DNA of 42,509 nt. Origin: Syntrophaceae bacterium UBA6252 (GTDB lineage Bacteria; Desulfobacterota; Syntrophia; Syntrophales; UBA6807). Below, in pieces: positions 30,570-40,050 of the stretch. Location: assembly GCA_002441265.1 (NCBI GenBank), contig DJVQ01000008.1, positions 41,322 through 83,830 on the forward strand, written 5' to 3'. The notes beneath the pieces are model-generated. The model did not search any database, was not told the DNA's origin, and worked only from the letters and a program-made list of their open reading frames with translations. Each line of letters begins with the position of its first letter. The stretch's first letter is position 1. Position numbers and translations under genes: made by a program.

Positions 30570-32960
30570 GTGGAAAAAGCTCTGATCACGCTGCGCATCA
30601 ATGAACGGGAAGTCTCCGTGCCCGGGGGGAGCACCATCCTCGACGCCGCCGGAAAGGCGGGCGTCTTCATCCCCACCCTGTGCCACGACAAGAGGGTCGC
30701 CCCCTACGGGGCCTGCCGGCTTTGCGTCGTGGAGGACCGGAGGAAACCGGGAGCCCTGACGCCCTCCTGCTTCACCCCCGCCCGGGACGGCATGGACATC
30801 GTCACCGATTCCGAACGGGTCCTCGAAGCCGTCCGGACGCAGCTTCGGCTCATCCTGGCCGACCACCCCCCCGACTGCCCGGTCTGCGACAAGGCGGGAG
30901 AGTGTACCCTCCAGGACCTGGTGAACCGCTACGGCGTTTCCGGCGTCCCCCTGCCCGCCACGCGGACCCCCGGCGCCGCGGACCGCGCCGCGCCCCTCAT
31001 CGAGAGGGACATGAGCCGGTGCGTCCTTTGCGGGCTGTGCGTCCGGATCTGCGGGGAACTCCAGGGGCGGGGCGAACTCGATTTCGTCCACCGGGGGCAC
31101 CGGGTCCAGGTCGGGACCGACGGCGGCCGGCCCCTGGACTGCGATTTCTGCGGCCTGTGCGTCTCCGCCTGCCCCGTGGGGGCCCTCAACGACCGCCTCT
31201 ACGGAAACCGGACCCGGGTCTGGAAACTGGAAAAACGCCAGGCTTTCTGCACCCACTGCGGCCTCATCTGCCCCGCCGAATTTCATCTCGAAAAAGGGCG
31301 GATCCGCAGGGTCGTCCCCGAAAAAGGCGACGACGGCGTGAAGGGACTCCTGTGCGTCCGGGGAAGCTTCGGCTGGCGGGCCTTCGAAAACGCCGCCCGC
31401 CCGGCGAGGCCCCGGGTCCGCCGCGGGAAAACCCAGGTCGAGGTCTCCTGGAACGAGGCGGTGAAATACGCCGCCGGGAAGCTCCGGAACTTTCTCGCCG
31501 CCCGCGGCGGCGGGTCGCTGGCCCTTCTCACGGCGGACCATCTCACCACGGAGGAGGCCCTGTCGTGCAGGTCCCTCTTCCTGGACCGGATCCACAGCGG
31601 CGTCGGTTCCCTCCGGGCCGGCGGATACCGGCGGATCCTTTCCGTCCTCGACGGGGAAAACGGCGGATCGTTCCCGGGGGGTGAAGACCGGAGGGACCCC
31701 TGGGAGGCTGACATCCTTCTCGTCCTCGGCGGCGGGGCCGTCGAACACCACCCCGTCCTGAAACCCCTGGTCAACCGCTTTCTGAAATCCCCCTGGAAGG
31801 AACTCGCCGTGGTTTCGTCCTGGCCCGACGATCTCAGCGGCCGGGCGGACCTTTCCCTCGTGGTGCCGCCGGAACGGTTCGACGAATTTCTCGCCGGTCT
31901 CCGGAAGGCCCTGTCGGGGGAGCGCAACGGCCCCCCGCCGGATACGGGACCCCTCTTCGTCGACACGGAACGGCTCGCCCGGCTCATCGGGCTTCTCGAG
32001 TCGGGCCGGAACATGACCGTCCTCGTCGTGCCGGACCTCTTCGGGGACGGCGGGGAAAGGGCCCGGATGGCCGCATTCCTCAAGGACCGGGCCCGGGCCG
32101 TCCTTCCCCTGGGAGGCGGGCTGAACAGCCGCGGGGCGGTCCTGGACGCCGGGCTCGTCCCGGCGGGTCCCGCCGCCGACGGCGCCGCCCTCCTGGAGGC
32201 CATGGAGGACGGGCGGATCCGGGGCCTGTGGCTTCTCGGGGAGGACCCCCTGGAGTCGCTCCCCGGCGGGGACCGGGTCCGGGCAGCCCTGGAAAAACTC
32301 GAACTCCTGGTCTGCCAGGGGCCTTACGAAACGGCGGCCGCCGCCCTTGCCCACGCCGTCCTGCCGTCGGCCCTGCCCCTGGAGAAGTCGGGAACCGTCC
32401 GGTCGCTCACCGGCGTCGAAAGAACCCTCCATCCCCTCCTGTCCCCCTTCGGAGAGGCCAGGCCGGACCTGGAGATCCTGGAGGATCTCCGGGCCGCACT
32501 GGGAGAGGCCGCGGGCGAAAACGCACCGGAATTCCCGGAATGGAATACCGATCCGGGCGCCGTCGTTCCCGGGCCGCCCGATCGTCCCTCGTCCGTCCCG
32601 GCGGAGGAATCCCCGAAGGACCTTCCCGGCGGCGAGGGCTTCCCCTGCACCCTCGTCCCCGTTCCGTCGATCTTCGGGGACGGTCCCCTTTCACTGCGGA
32701 GCCCCGATCTTCTGGAACTTCGCCGCGGGCTCCGGGTGCTGATGAACGTGGACGACCTCGAGGACAACCGTTTCGGAGAGCGGGAACCGGTGTCCGTCCG
32801 GACCCCCTTCGGGTCCGCCCCGGCCGAGGCCGGCCGCGCCCCGGGCGTCGAAAAGGGAACGGCGCTTCTCGCCCACGTGACCGGAGATCCCGCCGGGCTT
32901 TCCCTTATCCGTCCCGGAACCGCGGCCGTCCAGGCGGTCATCGAAAGGAGGCGCCCGTGA
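30570..32960 (+). CDS. nuoG: NADH-quinone oxidoreductase subunit G
   Basis: A 796-residue Fe-S protein. Ligands visible: [2Fe-2S] Cys38, 49, 52, 67; His-ligated [4Fe-4S] His99, Cys103, 106, 112; two ferredoxin-type sets, Cys151/154/157/161 and Cys191/194/197/201; and an N7-like set, Cys227/230/234/262. A diverged molybdopterin-oxidoreductase-like domain follows, with no evidence of a bound cofactor. The two ferredoxin-type clusters are not in classical NuoG, whose corresponding segment is shorter; they resemble the HydA/HndD front end. Start GTG 30570 lies 13 nt after nuoF. Confidence 0.92.
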   Translation: MEKALITLRINEREVSVPGGSTILDAAGKAGVFIPTLCHDKRVAPYGACRLCVVEDRRKPGALTPSCFTPARDGMDIVTDSERVLEAVRTQLRLILADHPPDCPVCDKAGECTLQDLVNRYGVSGVPLPATRTPGAADRAAPLIERDMSRCVLCGLCVRICGELQGRGELDFVHRGHRVQVGTDGGRPLDCDFCGLCVSACPVGALNDRLYGNRTRVWKLEKRQAFCTHCGLICPAEFHLEKGRIRRVVPEKGDDGVKGLLCVRGSFGWRAFENAARPARPRVRRGKTQVEVSWNEAVKYAAGKLRNFLAARGGGSLALLTADHLTTEEALSCRSLFLDRIHSGVGSLRAGGYRRILSVLDGENGGSFPGGEDRRDPWEADILLVLGGGAVEHHPVLKPLVNRFLKSPWKELAVVSSWPDDLSGRADLSLVVPPERFDEFLAGLRKALSGERNGPPPDTGPLFVDTERLARLIGLLESGRNMTVLVVPDLFGDGGERARMAAFLKDRARAVLPLGGGLNSRGAVLDAGLVPAGPAADGAALLEAMEDGRIRGLWLLGEDPLESLPGGDRVRAALEKLELLVCQGPYETAAAALAHAVLPSALPLEKSGTVRSLTGVERTLHPLLSPFGEARPDLEILEDLRAALGEAAGENAPEFPEWNTDPGAVVPGPPDRPSSVPAEESPKDLPGGEGFPCTLVPVPSIFGDGPLSLRSPDLLELRRGLRVLMNVDDLEDNRFGEREPVSVRTPFGSAPAEAGRAPGVEKGTALLAHVTGDPAGLSLIRPGTAAVQAVIERRRP

Positions 32961-33916
32961 TGTCCCGGGAAATCCTTGCCGGCATCGTCCGGATCGTTCT
33001 CATCTTTTCCGTCCTCATGGGGATCGTGGCCTACATGACCCTCATGGAACGGCGTTTCCTCGCCTTCTTCCAGATCCGGAAGGGGCCGAACCGCGTGGGT
33101 CCCTTCGGCCTCCTCCAGCCCCTGGCCGACGGGATCAAGCTCTTCTTCAAGGAGGACATGACCGTTTCCCACGCCAACCGGTTCTATTTCCTCCTGGCGC
33201 CGGCGGTCTCCCTCGTGTCGGTCCTCGCCTGCTTCGCCGTCGTGCCGACGTCGCCGGGCATCGTCGTGGCCGATCTCCCCGTCGGCGTCCTCTACCTCCT
33301 GGCCTTTTCTTCCATGGGGGTGTACGGCATCCTCCTGGCGGGGTGGTCGTCGAACAACAAGTACTCCCTCCTGGGGGGGCTCCGCGCCGCCGCCCAGATG
33401 ATCAGCTACGAGATCCCGCTGGCCCTTTCCGTGGCGGCGGTTCTCGTCCTCTCCGGGTCCATGAGCCTCGTCGACATCGTGAAGGCCCAGGAGGGACTCT
33501 GGTTCGCCGTGAAACAGCCCCTGGGGCTTCTCCTCTTCTTCGTGTGCGTTTCGGCGGAAACGAACCGCACCCCCTTCGATCTCCTGGAGTGCGAGAACGA
33601 ACTCGTCGCCGGCTACCAGACCGAATACTCGTCCATGAAGTTCGGCCTCTTCTACATGGCCGAGTACGCCCACATCCTCCTCGCCTCGTGCCTGGTCAGC
33701 CTCTTCTTCCTCGGGGGATGGAACGGCCCCTTCTTGCCGGCGCCGATCCTGTTCCTCGTCAAGGTGTTCCTGGTCTTCGCCGCCTTCATCTGGGTCCGGG
33801 CGACCTTCCCCCGGGTCCGTTACGACCAGCTCATGTCCTTCTCCTGGAAGGTCCTCATGCCGCTCGGCTTCCTGAACCTGATGGGAACGGCCCTGCTGGC
33901 GGTCCTGGCCGGATAG
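32960..33916 (+). CDS. nuoH: NADH-quinone oxidoreductase subunit H
   Basis: A 318-residue membrane protein with about eight helices. Early it has RKGPNRVGPFGLLQPLADGIKLFFKED, and later the acidic loop ETNRTPFDLLECENELVAGYQTEYSSMKFGLFYMAEY. Both line the quinone entry and the first proton path. ATG 32960 shares its A with the nuoG stop (TGATG) and has AAGGAGG 8 nt upstream. Confidence 0.96.
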   Translation: MSREILAGIVRIVLIFSVLMGIVAYMTLMERRFLAFFQIRKGPNRVGPFGLLQPLADGIKLFFKEDMTVSHANRFYFLLAPAVSLVSVLACFAVVPTSPGIVVADLPVGVLYLLAFSSMGVYGILLAGWSSNNKYSLLGGLRAAAQMISYEIPLALSVAAVLVLSGSMSLVDIVKAQEGLWFAVKQPLGLLLFFVCVSAETNRTPFDLLECENELVAGYQTEYSSMKFGLFYMAEYAHILLASCLVSLFFLGGWNGPFLPAPILFLVKVFLVFAAFIWVRATFPRVRYDQLMSFSWKVLMPLGFLNLMGTALLAVLAG

Positions 33917-33925
33917 GGGGCCGCC

Positions 33926-34366
33926 ATGAAAGCGCTCGCAAAGGGCCTGGCCCTCACGTTCAGAACCTTTTTCCGCCGTCCCGTCACCGAGGAGTATCCC
34001 GACGTGAAGCGGCCGCTGCCGCCGCGGTTCCGGGGGCGGCCGGTCCTTCTCGCCCGGGAGGACGGCCGGCCGCGCTGCGTCGCCTGCGGCCTGTGCGAAA
34101 AGGTCTGCCCGTCGTCGTGCATCGCCGTCGAGCCGGGGACGGGTCCCGGCGGGACGAGAACCCTGGCGCGCTACGAGCTGGACCTCGGGCGGTGCTCCTT
34201 CTGCGGCCTTTGCGTGGAGGCCTGCCCCGTGGAGGCGATCGCCATGGGCGACCGGTACGAACTGGCCGTCGAGGACCGCCGGGAGCTTCTCTACGGGACG
34301 GACCGGCTCCTTTCCCCGCCGGAAGGCGACAACGGCTCCCATGGAAAGGAGGACCGGAACCGATGA
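33926..34366 (+). CDS. nuoI: NADH-quinone oxidoreductase subunit I
   Basis: A 146-residue 2[4Fe-4S] protein with CVACGLCEKVCPSSCI and CSFCGLCVEACPVEAI, which carry clusters N6a and N6b. N-terminal residues (LTFRTFFRRPVTEEYPDV) are the usual membrane-facing helix and the PV-x-EYP segment. It passes electrons to NuoB. It overlaps nuoJ by ATGA. Confidence 0.96.
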   Translation: MKALAKGLALTFRTFFRRPVTEEYPDVKRPLPPRFRGRPVLLAREDGRPRCVACGLCEKVCPSSCIAVEPGTGPGGTRTLARYELDLGRCSFCGLCVEACPVEAIAMGDRYELAVEDRRELLYGTDRLLSPPEGDNGSHGKEDRNR

Positions 34367-34878
34367 TGAACACCCTTCTCTTCTGGGCCCTGGCCGGAAC
34401 GGCCGCCGCGTCGGCCCTGGCCGTGGTGGTCTTCAGAAATCCCGTGAACGGCGTCATGGCGCTCCTCGTGAACCTGCTCGCCACGGCGGGGTTGTACCTT
34501 CTCATGGGGGCCCCGGGAATCGCCCTCTTCCAGGTGATTCTCTACGTCGGGGCCGTTCTCGTCCTGTTTCTCTTCGCCGTCATGGTTCTCGACTGGAAGA
34601 CCGGGGGGCCGCCGTTTGTCGTACCCTTGAAACCCCTGACCGCCGGCGCAGCGGCGGTCGTCCTCGCCGGGGGGGGCGCCGCGTTTCTCGCGGGAAACCG
34701 GCTCTTTCCCCGGACAGGTCTTCCCGAAGGCCCCCCGGGCCCCGGCCCCGGGATCCGGGAAATCGCCCTGGACCTGTTCACCCGGCACCTCCTCGTCTTC
34801 GAGCTGGCGTCGGTGCTGCTCCTGGCCGCCGCCGTGGGGGCCGTCCTCATCGTCAGAAAGGAAAGGAAGCGCTCATGA
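34363..34878 (+). CDS. nuoJ: NADH-quinone oxidoreductase subunit J
   Basis: A 171-residue protein with five predicted membrane helices. It shows the conserved NPVNGVMALLVNLLATAGLYLLMGAPGIALFQVILYVGAVLVLFLFAVMVL segment with the pi-bulge helix TM3. The C-terminal helix (LLAAAVGAVLIVRKERK) is typical. Its stop overlaps the nuoK start. Confidence 0.94.
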   Translation: MMNTLLFWALAGTAAASALAVVVFRNPVNGVMALLVNLLATAGLYLLMGAPGIALFQVILYVGAVLVLFLFAVMVLDWKTGGPPFVVPLKPLTAGAAAVVLAGGGAAFLAGNRLFPRTGLPEGPPGPGPGIREIALDLFTRHLLVFELASVLLLAAAVGAVLIVRKERKRS

Positions 34879-35174
34879 GCCTCATGGCCGTCGTTTTCAC
34901 GGGGATCCTCCTTTTCGCCGTCGGGGCCGCGGGATTCGTCCTCCGCGGCAACGCCCTCGTCCTGCTTCTTTGCATCGAAATCATGCTGAACGCCGTCAAC
35001 CTCGTTCTCGCCGGGTTCTCCCGCTATCTGTACGGCACGGAGGGGCAGGTGTTCATTTTCGTGATCATGGCGGCGGGCGCCGCCGCGGCCGCCGTGGGGC
35101 TCGCCGTCGTTGCGGCCCTCCGCAGGCGCCTCGGAACCGCCGACATGAACCGCATCAACGCTCTGAAAGGATAG
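34875..35174 (+). CDS. nuoK: NADH-quinone oxidoreductase subunit K
   Basis: A 99-residue, three-helix protein. Glu in LLCIEIMLNAVNL is the conserved proton-path residue, and the second conserved stretch is GQVFIFVIMAAGAAAAAVGLAVV, in which the usual acidic residue is not evident by eye. Length equals the family norm of about 100. Confidence 0.94.
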   Translation: MSLMAVVFTGILLFAVGAAGFVLRGNALVLLLCIEIMLNAVNLVLAGFSRYLYGTEGQVFIFVIMAAGAAAAAVGLAVVAALRRRLGTADMNRINALKG

Positions 35175-35180
35175 AACCGC

Positions 35181-37049
35181 ATGTTATCCCGGTCCCTGTG
35201 GATCCTTCCCGCCCTGCCCGCCCTGGGCGTCCTCGTGAACGGGCTTCTCGGAACCTCCTGGCGGGAGAGAAGAATCGCCGTCGTGGCCTCCGGCTCCGTG
35301 GGCCTCGCCCTGGCCGCCGCCGTGGGGTTCCTGGCGGAGCTTCTCTCCCGCCCCCCCGGGGAGCGCCGGATCGCCGTCAGGCTCTACCGGTGGCTTTCCG
35401 AAGGCCCCCTCGCCGTCGACGTGGGGTTCCTCCTGGATCCCCTGTCCATGGCCATGGTCCTGGTCGTCCTGTTCGTGGGGTTCCTCATCCACATCTACTC
35501 GGCGGACTACATGCGGGGCGATCCCGGCTTCCGGAGATACTTCGTCTGTCTCAACCTGTTCGTCTTCTTCATGCTCGTCCTCGTCCTCGCGGACAACCTG
35601 GTCGTCACCTTCGCCGGCTGGGAGGGAGTGGGTCTGTGCTCCTACCTCCTCATCGGTTTTCATCATGAGCGGAAGCGGGCCTGCGACGCCGGCAGGAAGG
35701 CCTTCGTGGTGAACCGCATCGGCGACTTCGGGTTCCTTCTCGGCATCCTGCTCGCCGCCGGGGCCTTCGGCACGGTGCGCTACGGGGGAATCGCCGCCGT
35801 CCTCGAGGCCGATCCCTCTTTTCCCACAGCCGTCGCGGCGGCCGTCGCCCTCCTCCTGTTCGTCGGGGCCGTGGGAAAGTCCGCCCAGTTCCCCCTCCAC
35901 GTGTGGCTTCCCGACGCCATGGAGGGCCCCACGCCCGTCTCGGCCCTGATCCACGCCGCCACCATGGTCAACGCCGGGGTCTACCTCCTGTGCCGGATCT
36001 CCCCTCTCCTGGAGAAGGCCCCCGCCGTCCTTCCCGTCATCGCCGCCGTGGGGCTCGCCACGGCCCTCTACGCCGCCCTCGCCGCCCTTGGGCAGCGGGA
36101 CATCAAGCGGGTCCTCGCCTACTCCACGGTGAGCCAGATCGGGTACATGTTCGTCGCAGTGGGCTGCGGCCTCTATTCCGCCGGCATGTTCCACCTCGTC
36201 GCCCACGGCATCTTCAAGGGGCTTCTCTTCCTCGCCGCCGGCGCGGTGATCCACGCCCTCGGCGGGGAGCAGGACCTGGGCCGCATGGGGGGGCTCGGGA
36301 AGGAAATGCCCGCCGTCTCCCTTCCCTTTCTCGCGGGGATCCTCGCCCTGGCCGGCGTCTTTCCCTTCGCCGGCTTCTTCAGCAAGGACGCCATCCTCTG
36401 GGGAAGCCTCGGGCGGTACGGCGCGGCCTTCTGGCTCGCCGGTTTCGCCGGCGCCGTCCTGACGGCCCTCTACTCGGCAAAGCTCCTCTCCGCCTTCACA
36501 GGCCGGAAGGGGCATCCGGGTCCCCTCCACCGCCCGGGACCGGTCCTCACCATGCCCCTGGCGGTGCTGGGCGCCTGCGCCCTTCTCGCCGGCGCCGGGG
36601 GGCTCCCCCTCTTCACGGAGGACACCCTCTTCGCCCGGTTCCTCGACATGCCCGCCGGGGCTCACGGGGCCGGGGGCCCCGCCCTGGAGGCGGCCCTCGC
36701 GGCGGGCCAGCTCATCGTCATCGTCGCCGTTCTCTTCGCGGCGACCCGCCGTTTCGCGCGGTCCCGGAAAGCCCCCTCCCCCGCCTTCCTGGCGGACGGC
36801 TTCGGAATCGACCGGCTCTACGGCCTGCTCTTCGTCCGCCCCCTGGCGGCCCTTGCCCGTTTTTCCTTTGCCGCCGTCGAACGCCGGGTCGTCGACGGCG
36901 CGGTGAACGGCCTCGGGGCCCTGTCCATGGCCCTGGGAAGGGCCTCGGCGCGATTCCAGTCGGGCATGGTCCGCCGTTATGCGGCGTCGCTCGCCGCGGG
37001 CGCCTTCGCCCTCATCGGGCTCGGCCTGTATTTCTCGGGAGGTTTCTGA
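35181..37049 (+). CDS. nuoL: NADH-quinone oxidoreductase subunit L
   Basis: A 622-residue antiporter-like subunit with about 16 helices. Key segments: GWEGVGLCSYLLIGF with the conserved Glu, AFVVNRIGDFGFLLG, PLHVWLPDAMEGPTPVSALIHAATMVNAGVYLL, and DIKRVLAYSTVSQIGYMF. The C-terminal lateral-helix region is shorter than in some homologues but present (DGFGIDRLYGLLFVRPLAAL). It forms the distal proton pump. ATG 35181 lies 7 nt after nuoK. Confidence 0.96.
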   Translation: MLSRSLWILPALPALGVLVNGLLGTSWRERRIAVVASGSVGLALAAAVGFLAELLSRPPGERRIAVRLYRWLSEGPLAVDVGFLLDPLSMAMVLVVLFVGFLIHIYSADYMRGDPGFRRYFVCLNLFVFFMLVLVLADNLVVTFAGWEGVGLCSYLLIGFHHERKRACDAGRKAFVVNRIGDFGFLLGILLAAGAFGTVRYGGIAAVLEADPSFPTAVAAAVALLLFVGAVGKSAQFPLHVWLPDAMEGPTPVSALIHAATMVNAGVYLLCRISPLLEKAPAVLPVIAAVGLATALYAALAALGQRDIKRVLAYSTVSQIGYMFVAVGCGLYSAGMFHLVAHGIFKGLLFLAAGAVIHALGGEQDLGRMGGLGKEMPAVSLPFLAGILALAGVFPFAGFFSKDAILWGSLGRYGAAFWLAGFAGAVLTALYSAKLLSAFTGRKGHPGPLHRPGPVLTMPLAVLGACALLAGAGGLPLFTEDTLFARFLDMPAGAHGAGGPALEAALAAGQLIVIVAVLFAATRRFARSRKAPSPAFLADGFGIDRLYGLLFVRPLAALARFSFAAVERRVVDGAVNGLGALSMALGRASARFQSGMVRRYAASLAAGAFALIGLGLYFSGGF

Positions 37050-37050
37050 C

Positions 37051-38616
37051 ATGACGGCCCACGGTTTTCCCCTTCTTTCCCTGACCATCCTTCTTCCCCT
37101 GGCGGGATGCGCCGCCGTCCTTCTGGGGAGCCCGCGGCGGGCCCCCCACGCGGCCCTCGCCGCCACGGCGGCCACGTTCCTTCTGACCCTCGTTCCCCTC
37201 CATGCCTCCGGGTCCGGGGACGGGGGCTTCCGGTTCGTGGAGCACCACCCCTGGGTCGAATCCCTGGGGATCTCGTACCACCTGGGCGTGGACGGGCTCT
37301 CCCTGTTCCTCCTGCCCCTGACGGGCTTCCTTTCCGTCATGGCGGTCCTCGTTTCGTGGAACACGGTCAGGGAACGGGTGAAGGGCTACTTCGTCTCCTT
37401 TCTCGTCCTGGAAGCGGCCATGATCGGCGTCTTCACCGCCCTGGACGCCGTCCTCTTCTACGTCTTCTGGGAAGCGATGCTCATCCCCATGTTCCTCATC
37501 ATCGGCGTCTGGGGAAGCGAAAACCGGCGCTACGCCGCCGTCAAGTTCATCCTCTACACCGTGGCGGGGAGCCTCCTTCTCCTGGTGGGCTTCATCCTCA
37601 TGGCCTTTCTCTCGGCGTCCCACGGCCCGGGGTTCACCTTCGACCTCACCCGGTGGCTCCTCTTCTCCGTTCCGGAAAGCCGCCAGAACTGGCTTTTCCT
37701 GCTCTTCTTCGCCGCCTTCGCCGTCAAGGTGCCCCTCGTCCCCTTCCACACCTGGCTGCCCGACGCCCACGTGGAGGCGCCCGCGGCGGGAAGCGTCCTT
37801 CTCGCCGGGGTCCTTCTCAAAATGGGGGTTTACGGGATTCTCCGCTTCTGCTTTCCTCTCTTCCCGTCGGCGGTGTCCGCCTTCACCCCCGCCGTCATGG
37901 TCCTCGGCGTCGTCGGGATCGTCTACGGGGCGCTCCTGGCCTTTACCCAGGAGGACCTGAAAAAACTCGTGGCCTACTCGAGCGTGAGCCACATGGGACT
38001 CATCGTGGTGGGGATCTTCTGCATGAGCCCGGCGGGCCTGAAGGGCGGAATCGTCCAGATGCTGAACCACGGGCTCAGCACCGGCGCCCTCTTCATCCTC
38101 GTGGGCGCCATCTACGAGCGGAAGAAAACCCGGAAGCTGGCCGAACTGGGGGGGATCGCCGGGAGCGCGCCGGTGTTCGCCGTGTTCTTCGTCATCGCCA
38201 TGCTCTCTTCGGCGGGGATTCCCGGACTGAACGGTTTCGTCGGGGAATTCCTGATCCTCCTGGCGGGCTTCCAGTTCCGATGGTGGCTGGGGGCCCTCGC
38301 CGCCACGACCCTCGTCCTCGGGGCGGTCTACCTCCTCCGGATGACCCAGCGGGTCCTTTTCGAGAAGGACCGCTCCCCGGAAAGGGGCCCCGTGTACGAT
38401 TTCCGTTTCCGGGAACGGTTCGTCATGACCGCCATGGTCCTTCCCATGGCGGTCATCGGGCTGTTCCCCTCCATCCTGACGGACCGCCTGGAACCGGCGG
38501 TCCGGGACCTCGCCGTCCCCGCGGTTTCCCGCTGGGCCGTCGAGGCGCCGCCCGCGGCGGCGGAACACATCCAGATCGGGGGAACCGCCCGTGAACATCG
38601 CCTTGCCGGAAGTTGA
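37051..38616 (+). CDS. nuoM: NADH-quinone oxidoreductase subunit M
   Basis: A 521-residue antiporter-like subunit with about 14 helices. Conserved Glu is in FYVFWEAMLIPMFLIIGVWG, the Lys helix in AVKVPLVPFHTWLPDAHVEAP, and LKKLVAYSSVSHMGLIVVGIF follows. Start ATG 37051 is one base after the nuoL stop, with GGGAGG upstream. It overlaps nuoN by 26 nt. Confidence 0.96.
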   Translation: MTAHGFPLLSLTILLPLAGCAAVLLGSPRRAPHAALAATAATFLLTLVPLHASGSGDGGFRFVEHHPWVESLGISYHLGVDGLSLFLLPLTGFLSVMAVLVSWNTVRERVKGYFVSFLVLEAAMIGVFTALDAVLFYVFWEAMLIPMFLIIGVWGSENRRYAAVKFILYTVAGSLLLLVGFILMAFLSASHGPGFTFDLTRWLLFSVPESRQNWLFLLFFAAFAVKVPLVPFHTWLPDAHVEAPAAGSVLLAGVLLKMGVYGILRFCFPLFPSAVSAFTPAVMVLGVVGIVYGALLAFTQEDLKKLVAYSSVSHMGLIVVGIFCMSPAGLKGGIVQMLNHGLSTGALFILVGAIYERKKTRKLAELGGIAGSAPVFAVFFVIAMLSSAGIPGLNGFVGEFLILLAGFQFRWWLGALAATTLVLGAVYLLRMTQRVLFEKDRSPERGPVYDFRFRERFVMTAMVLPMAVIGLFPSILTDRLEPAVRDLAVPAVSRWAVEAPPAAAEHIQIGGTAREHRLAGS

Positions 38617-40012
38617 CCTCGCAACCCTTCTTCCCGAAGGGATCCTTCTCACCACCGCGGCGGCGATCCTTTTCCTCCGGGGAGCCCGGGCGAACGGAAC
38701 CGCCCTCGCGGCCGCAATGGCCGCCGCGGCGGTCTCCCTGCTCCTGTCCCTGTTCCCGTATCCGGGAGCGGCCGGCGGGACATTCGACGGACTCGTCGGG
38801 AAGGACGCCGCCGCCCTCCTTTTCCTTGTCCTCACGGACCTGGCGGCGCTCGCCGCCATGGCCCTCTCCCGGCAGGAAACCGGCGGGGACGAAAACGGGG
38901 AGACCTACTACGGGCTCGTCCTTTTCGCCCTTCTCGGGATGCACGTCATGGTCTTCGCCCGGGATCTGCTCGTCATTTTTCTCGGGATGGAGATCCTGGC
39001 CCTGCCCCTCTACGTCCTTGCGGGTTTCGACAGGGGCAGGAAGGAGGGGATGGAAGGTTCCGTGAAATATTTCCTTCTCGGCGGCTTTTCGTCGGCCCTC
39101 TTTCTCCTCGGAACGGCGCTGTATTACGGGGCCGCTGGGACGACGGGCATGGGCGGCCTTTCGGCGTCCCCCGCCGCGCCGGTGCTCCTCGCCGCCGGCC
39201 TCGCCCTCGTCGTGGCGGCGCTGGGATTCAAGATCACCGCCGTGCCCTTTCACATGTGGGCCCCCGATGTGTACGAGGGGGCGCCCCTGGGCGTGGCCGC
39301 CCTTCTTTCGGCGGCGCCGAAGGCCGCCGCCTTCGCCGTGCTCCTCCGCATCGGCCTTGCCGTGCCGGGGGCCGGGACCGATTTCCTCCCCTGGGCCTGC
39401 GCCGTCATGGCGGGGGCAAGCATGGCCGTGGGGAACCTGGCCGCCCTCAGGCAGGAAAACCTGGTCAGAATGCTCGCCTATTCGGGGGTCGCCCAGGGGG
39501 GATATATGCTCATGGGGCTTCCGGCGCTGGCGGGAGACGGTTCGCCGGCCCTCGCCTTCTACCTCCTTGTCTACATTCTCATGAACCTGGGCGCCTTCGC
39601 CGTCGCCGTCACCGTCGCCGGCGGCAAAGGGGGGTCCCTGAAAATCGGCGATCTTTCGGGACTCGCCTCCAGGCGGCCCCTTGTCGCCTTCGCCATGGCG
39701 GTCTTCATGGTCTCCCTCGCCGGTCTTCCGCCGACGGGGGGATTTTTCGCCAAGTTTTACATGTTCAAGGCGGCCCTGGGGGAGGGATGGCTTTTCCTGG
39801 TCCTTCTGGCCGTGGGGATGACCGTCGTTTCCCTGTTCTATTACCTCAGGGTCGTCGCGGTCATGTACATGACGGAAGACAAAGGCGGCCGGGCCGTTCC
39901 GGCGGGAGCGCCCCTCGCCGGGGGACTCGCGGCCCTCCTGGCCCTGGCGACGCTGGCGACGGGCATCCTGCCCTCATGGATCTTCCAGGGCATCGGACGG
40001 GTGTTTCCCTGA
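38591..40012 (+). CDS. nuoN: NADH-quinone oxidoreductase subunit N
   Basis: A 473-residue antiporter-like subunit with about 14 helices: LGMEILALPLYVLAGFDRG, ITAVPFHMWAPDVYEGAP, and LVRMLAYSGVAQGGYMLMG. It is the third proton channel and the last gene of the complex I operon. The start is GTG 38591 inside nuoM. The palindromic repeat cluster follows about 40 nt after the stop. Confidence 0.96.
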   Translation: MNIALPEVDLATLLPEGILLTTAAAILFLRGARANGTALAAAMAAAAVSLLLSLFPYPGAAGGTFDGLVGKDAAALLFLVLTDLAALAAMALSRQETGGDENGETYYGLVLFALLGMHVMVFARDLLVIFLGMEILALPLYVLAGFDRGRKEGMEGSVKYFLLGGFSSALFLLGTALYYGAAGTTGMGGLSASPAAPVLLAAGLALVVAALGFKITAVPFHMWAPDVYEGAPLGVAALLSAAPKAAAFAVLLRIGLAVPGAGTDFLPWACAVMAGASMAVGNLAALRQENLVRMLAYSGVAQGGYMLMGLPALAGDGSPALAFYLLVYILMNLGAFAVAVTVAGGKGGSLKIGDLSGLASRRPLVAFAMAVFMVSLAGLPPTGGFFAKFYMFKAALGEGWLFLVLLAVGMTVVSLFYYLRVVAVMYMTEDKGGRAVPAGAPLAGGLAALLALATLATGILPSWIFQGIGRVFP

Positions 40013-40050
40013 GAGAAGGGCACCGCGGCGTGAGACCCGCCCCGCAAGAA

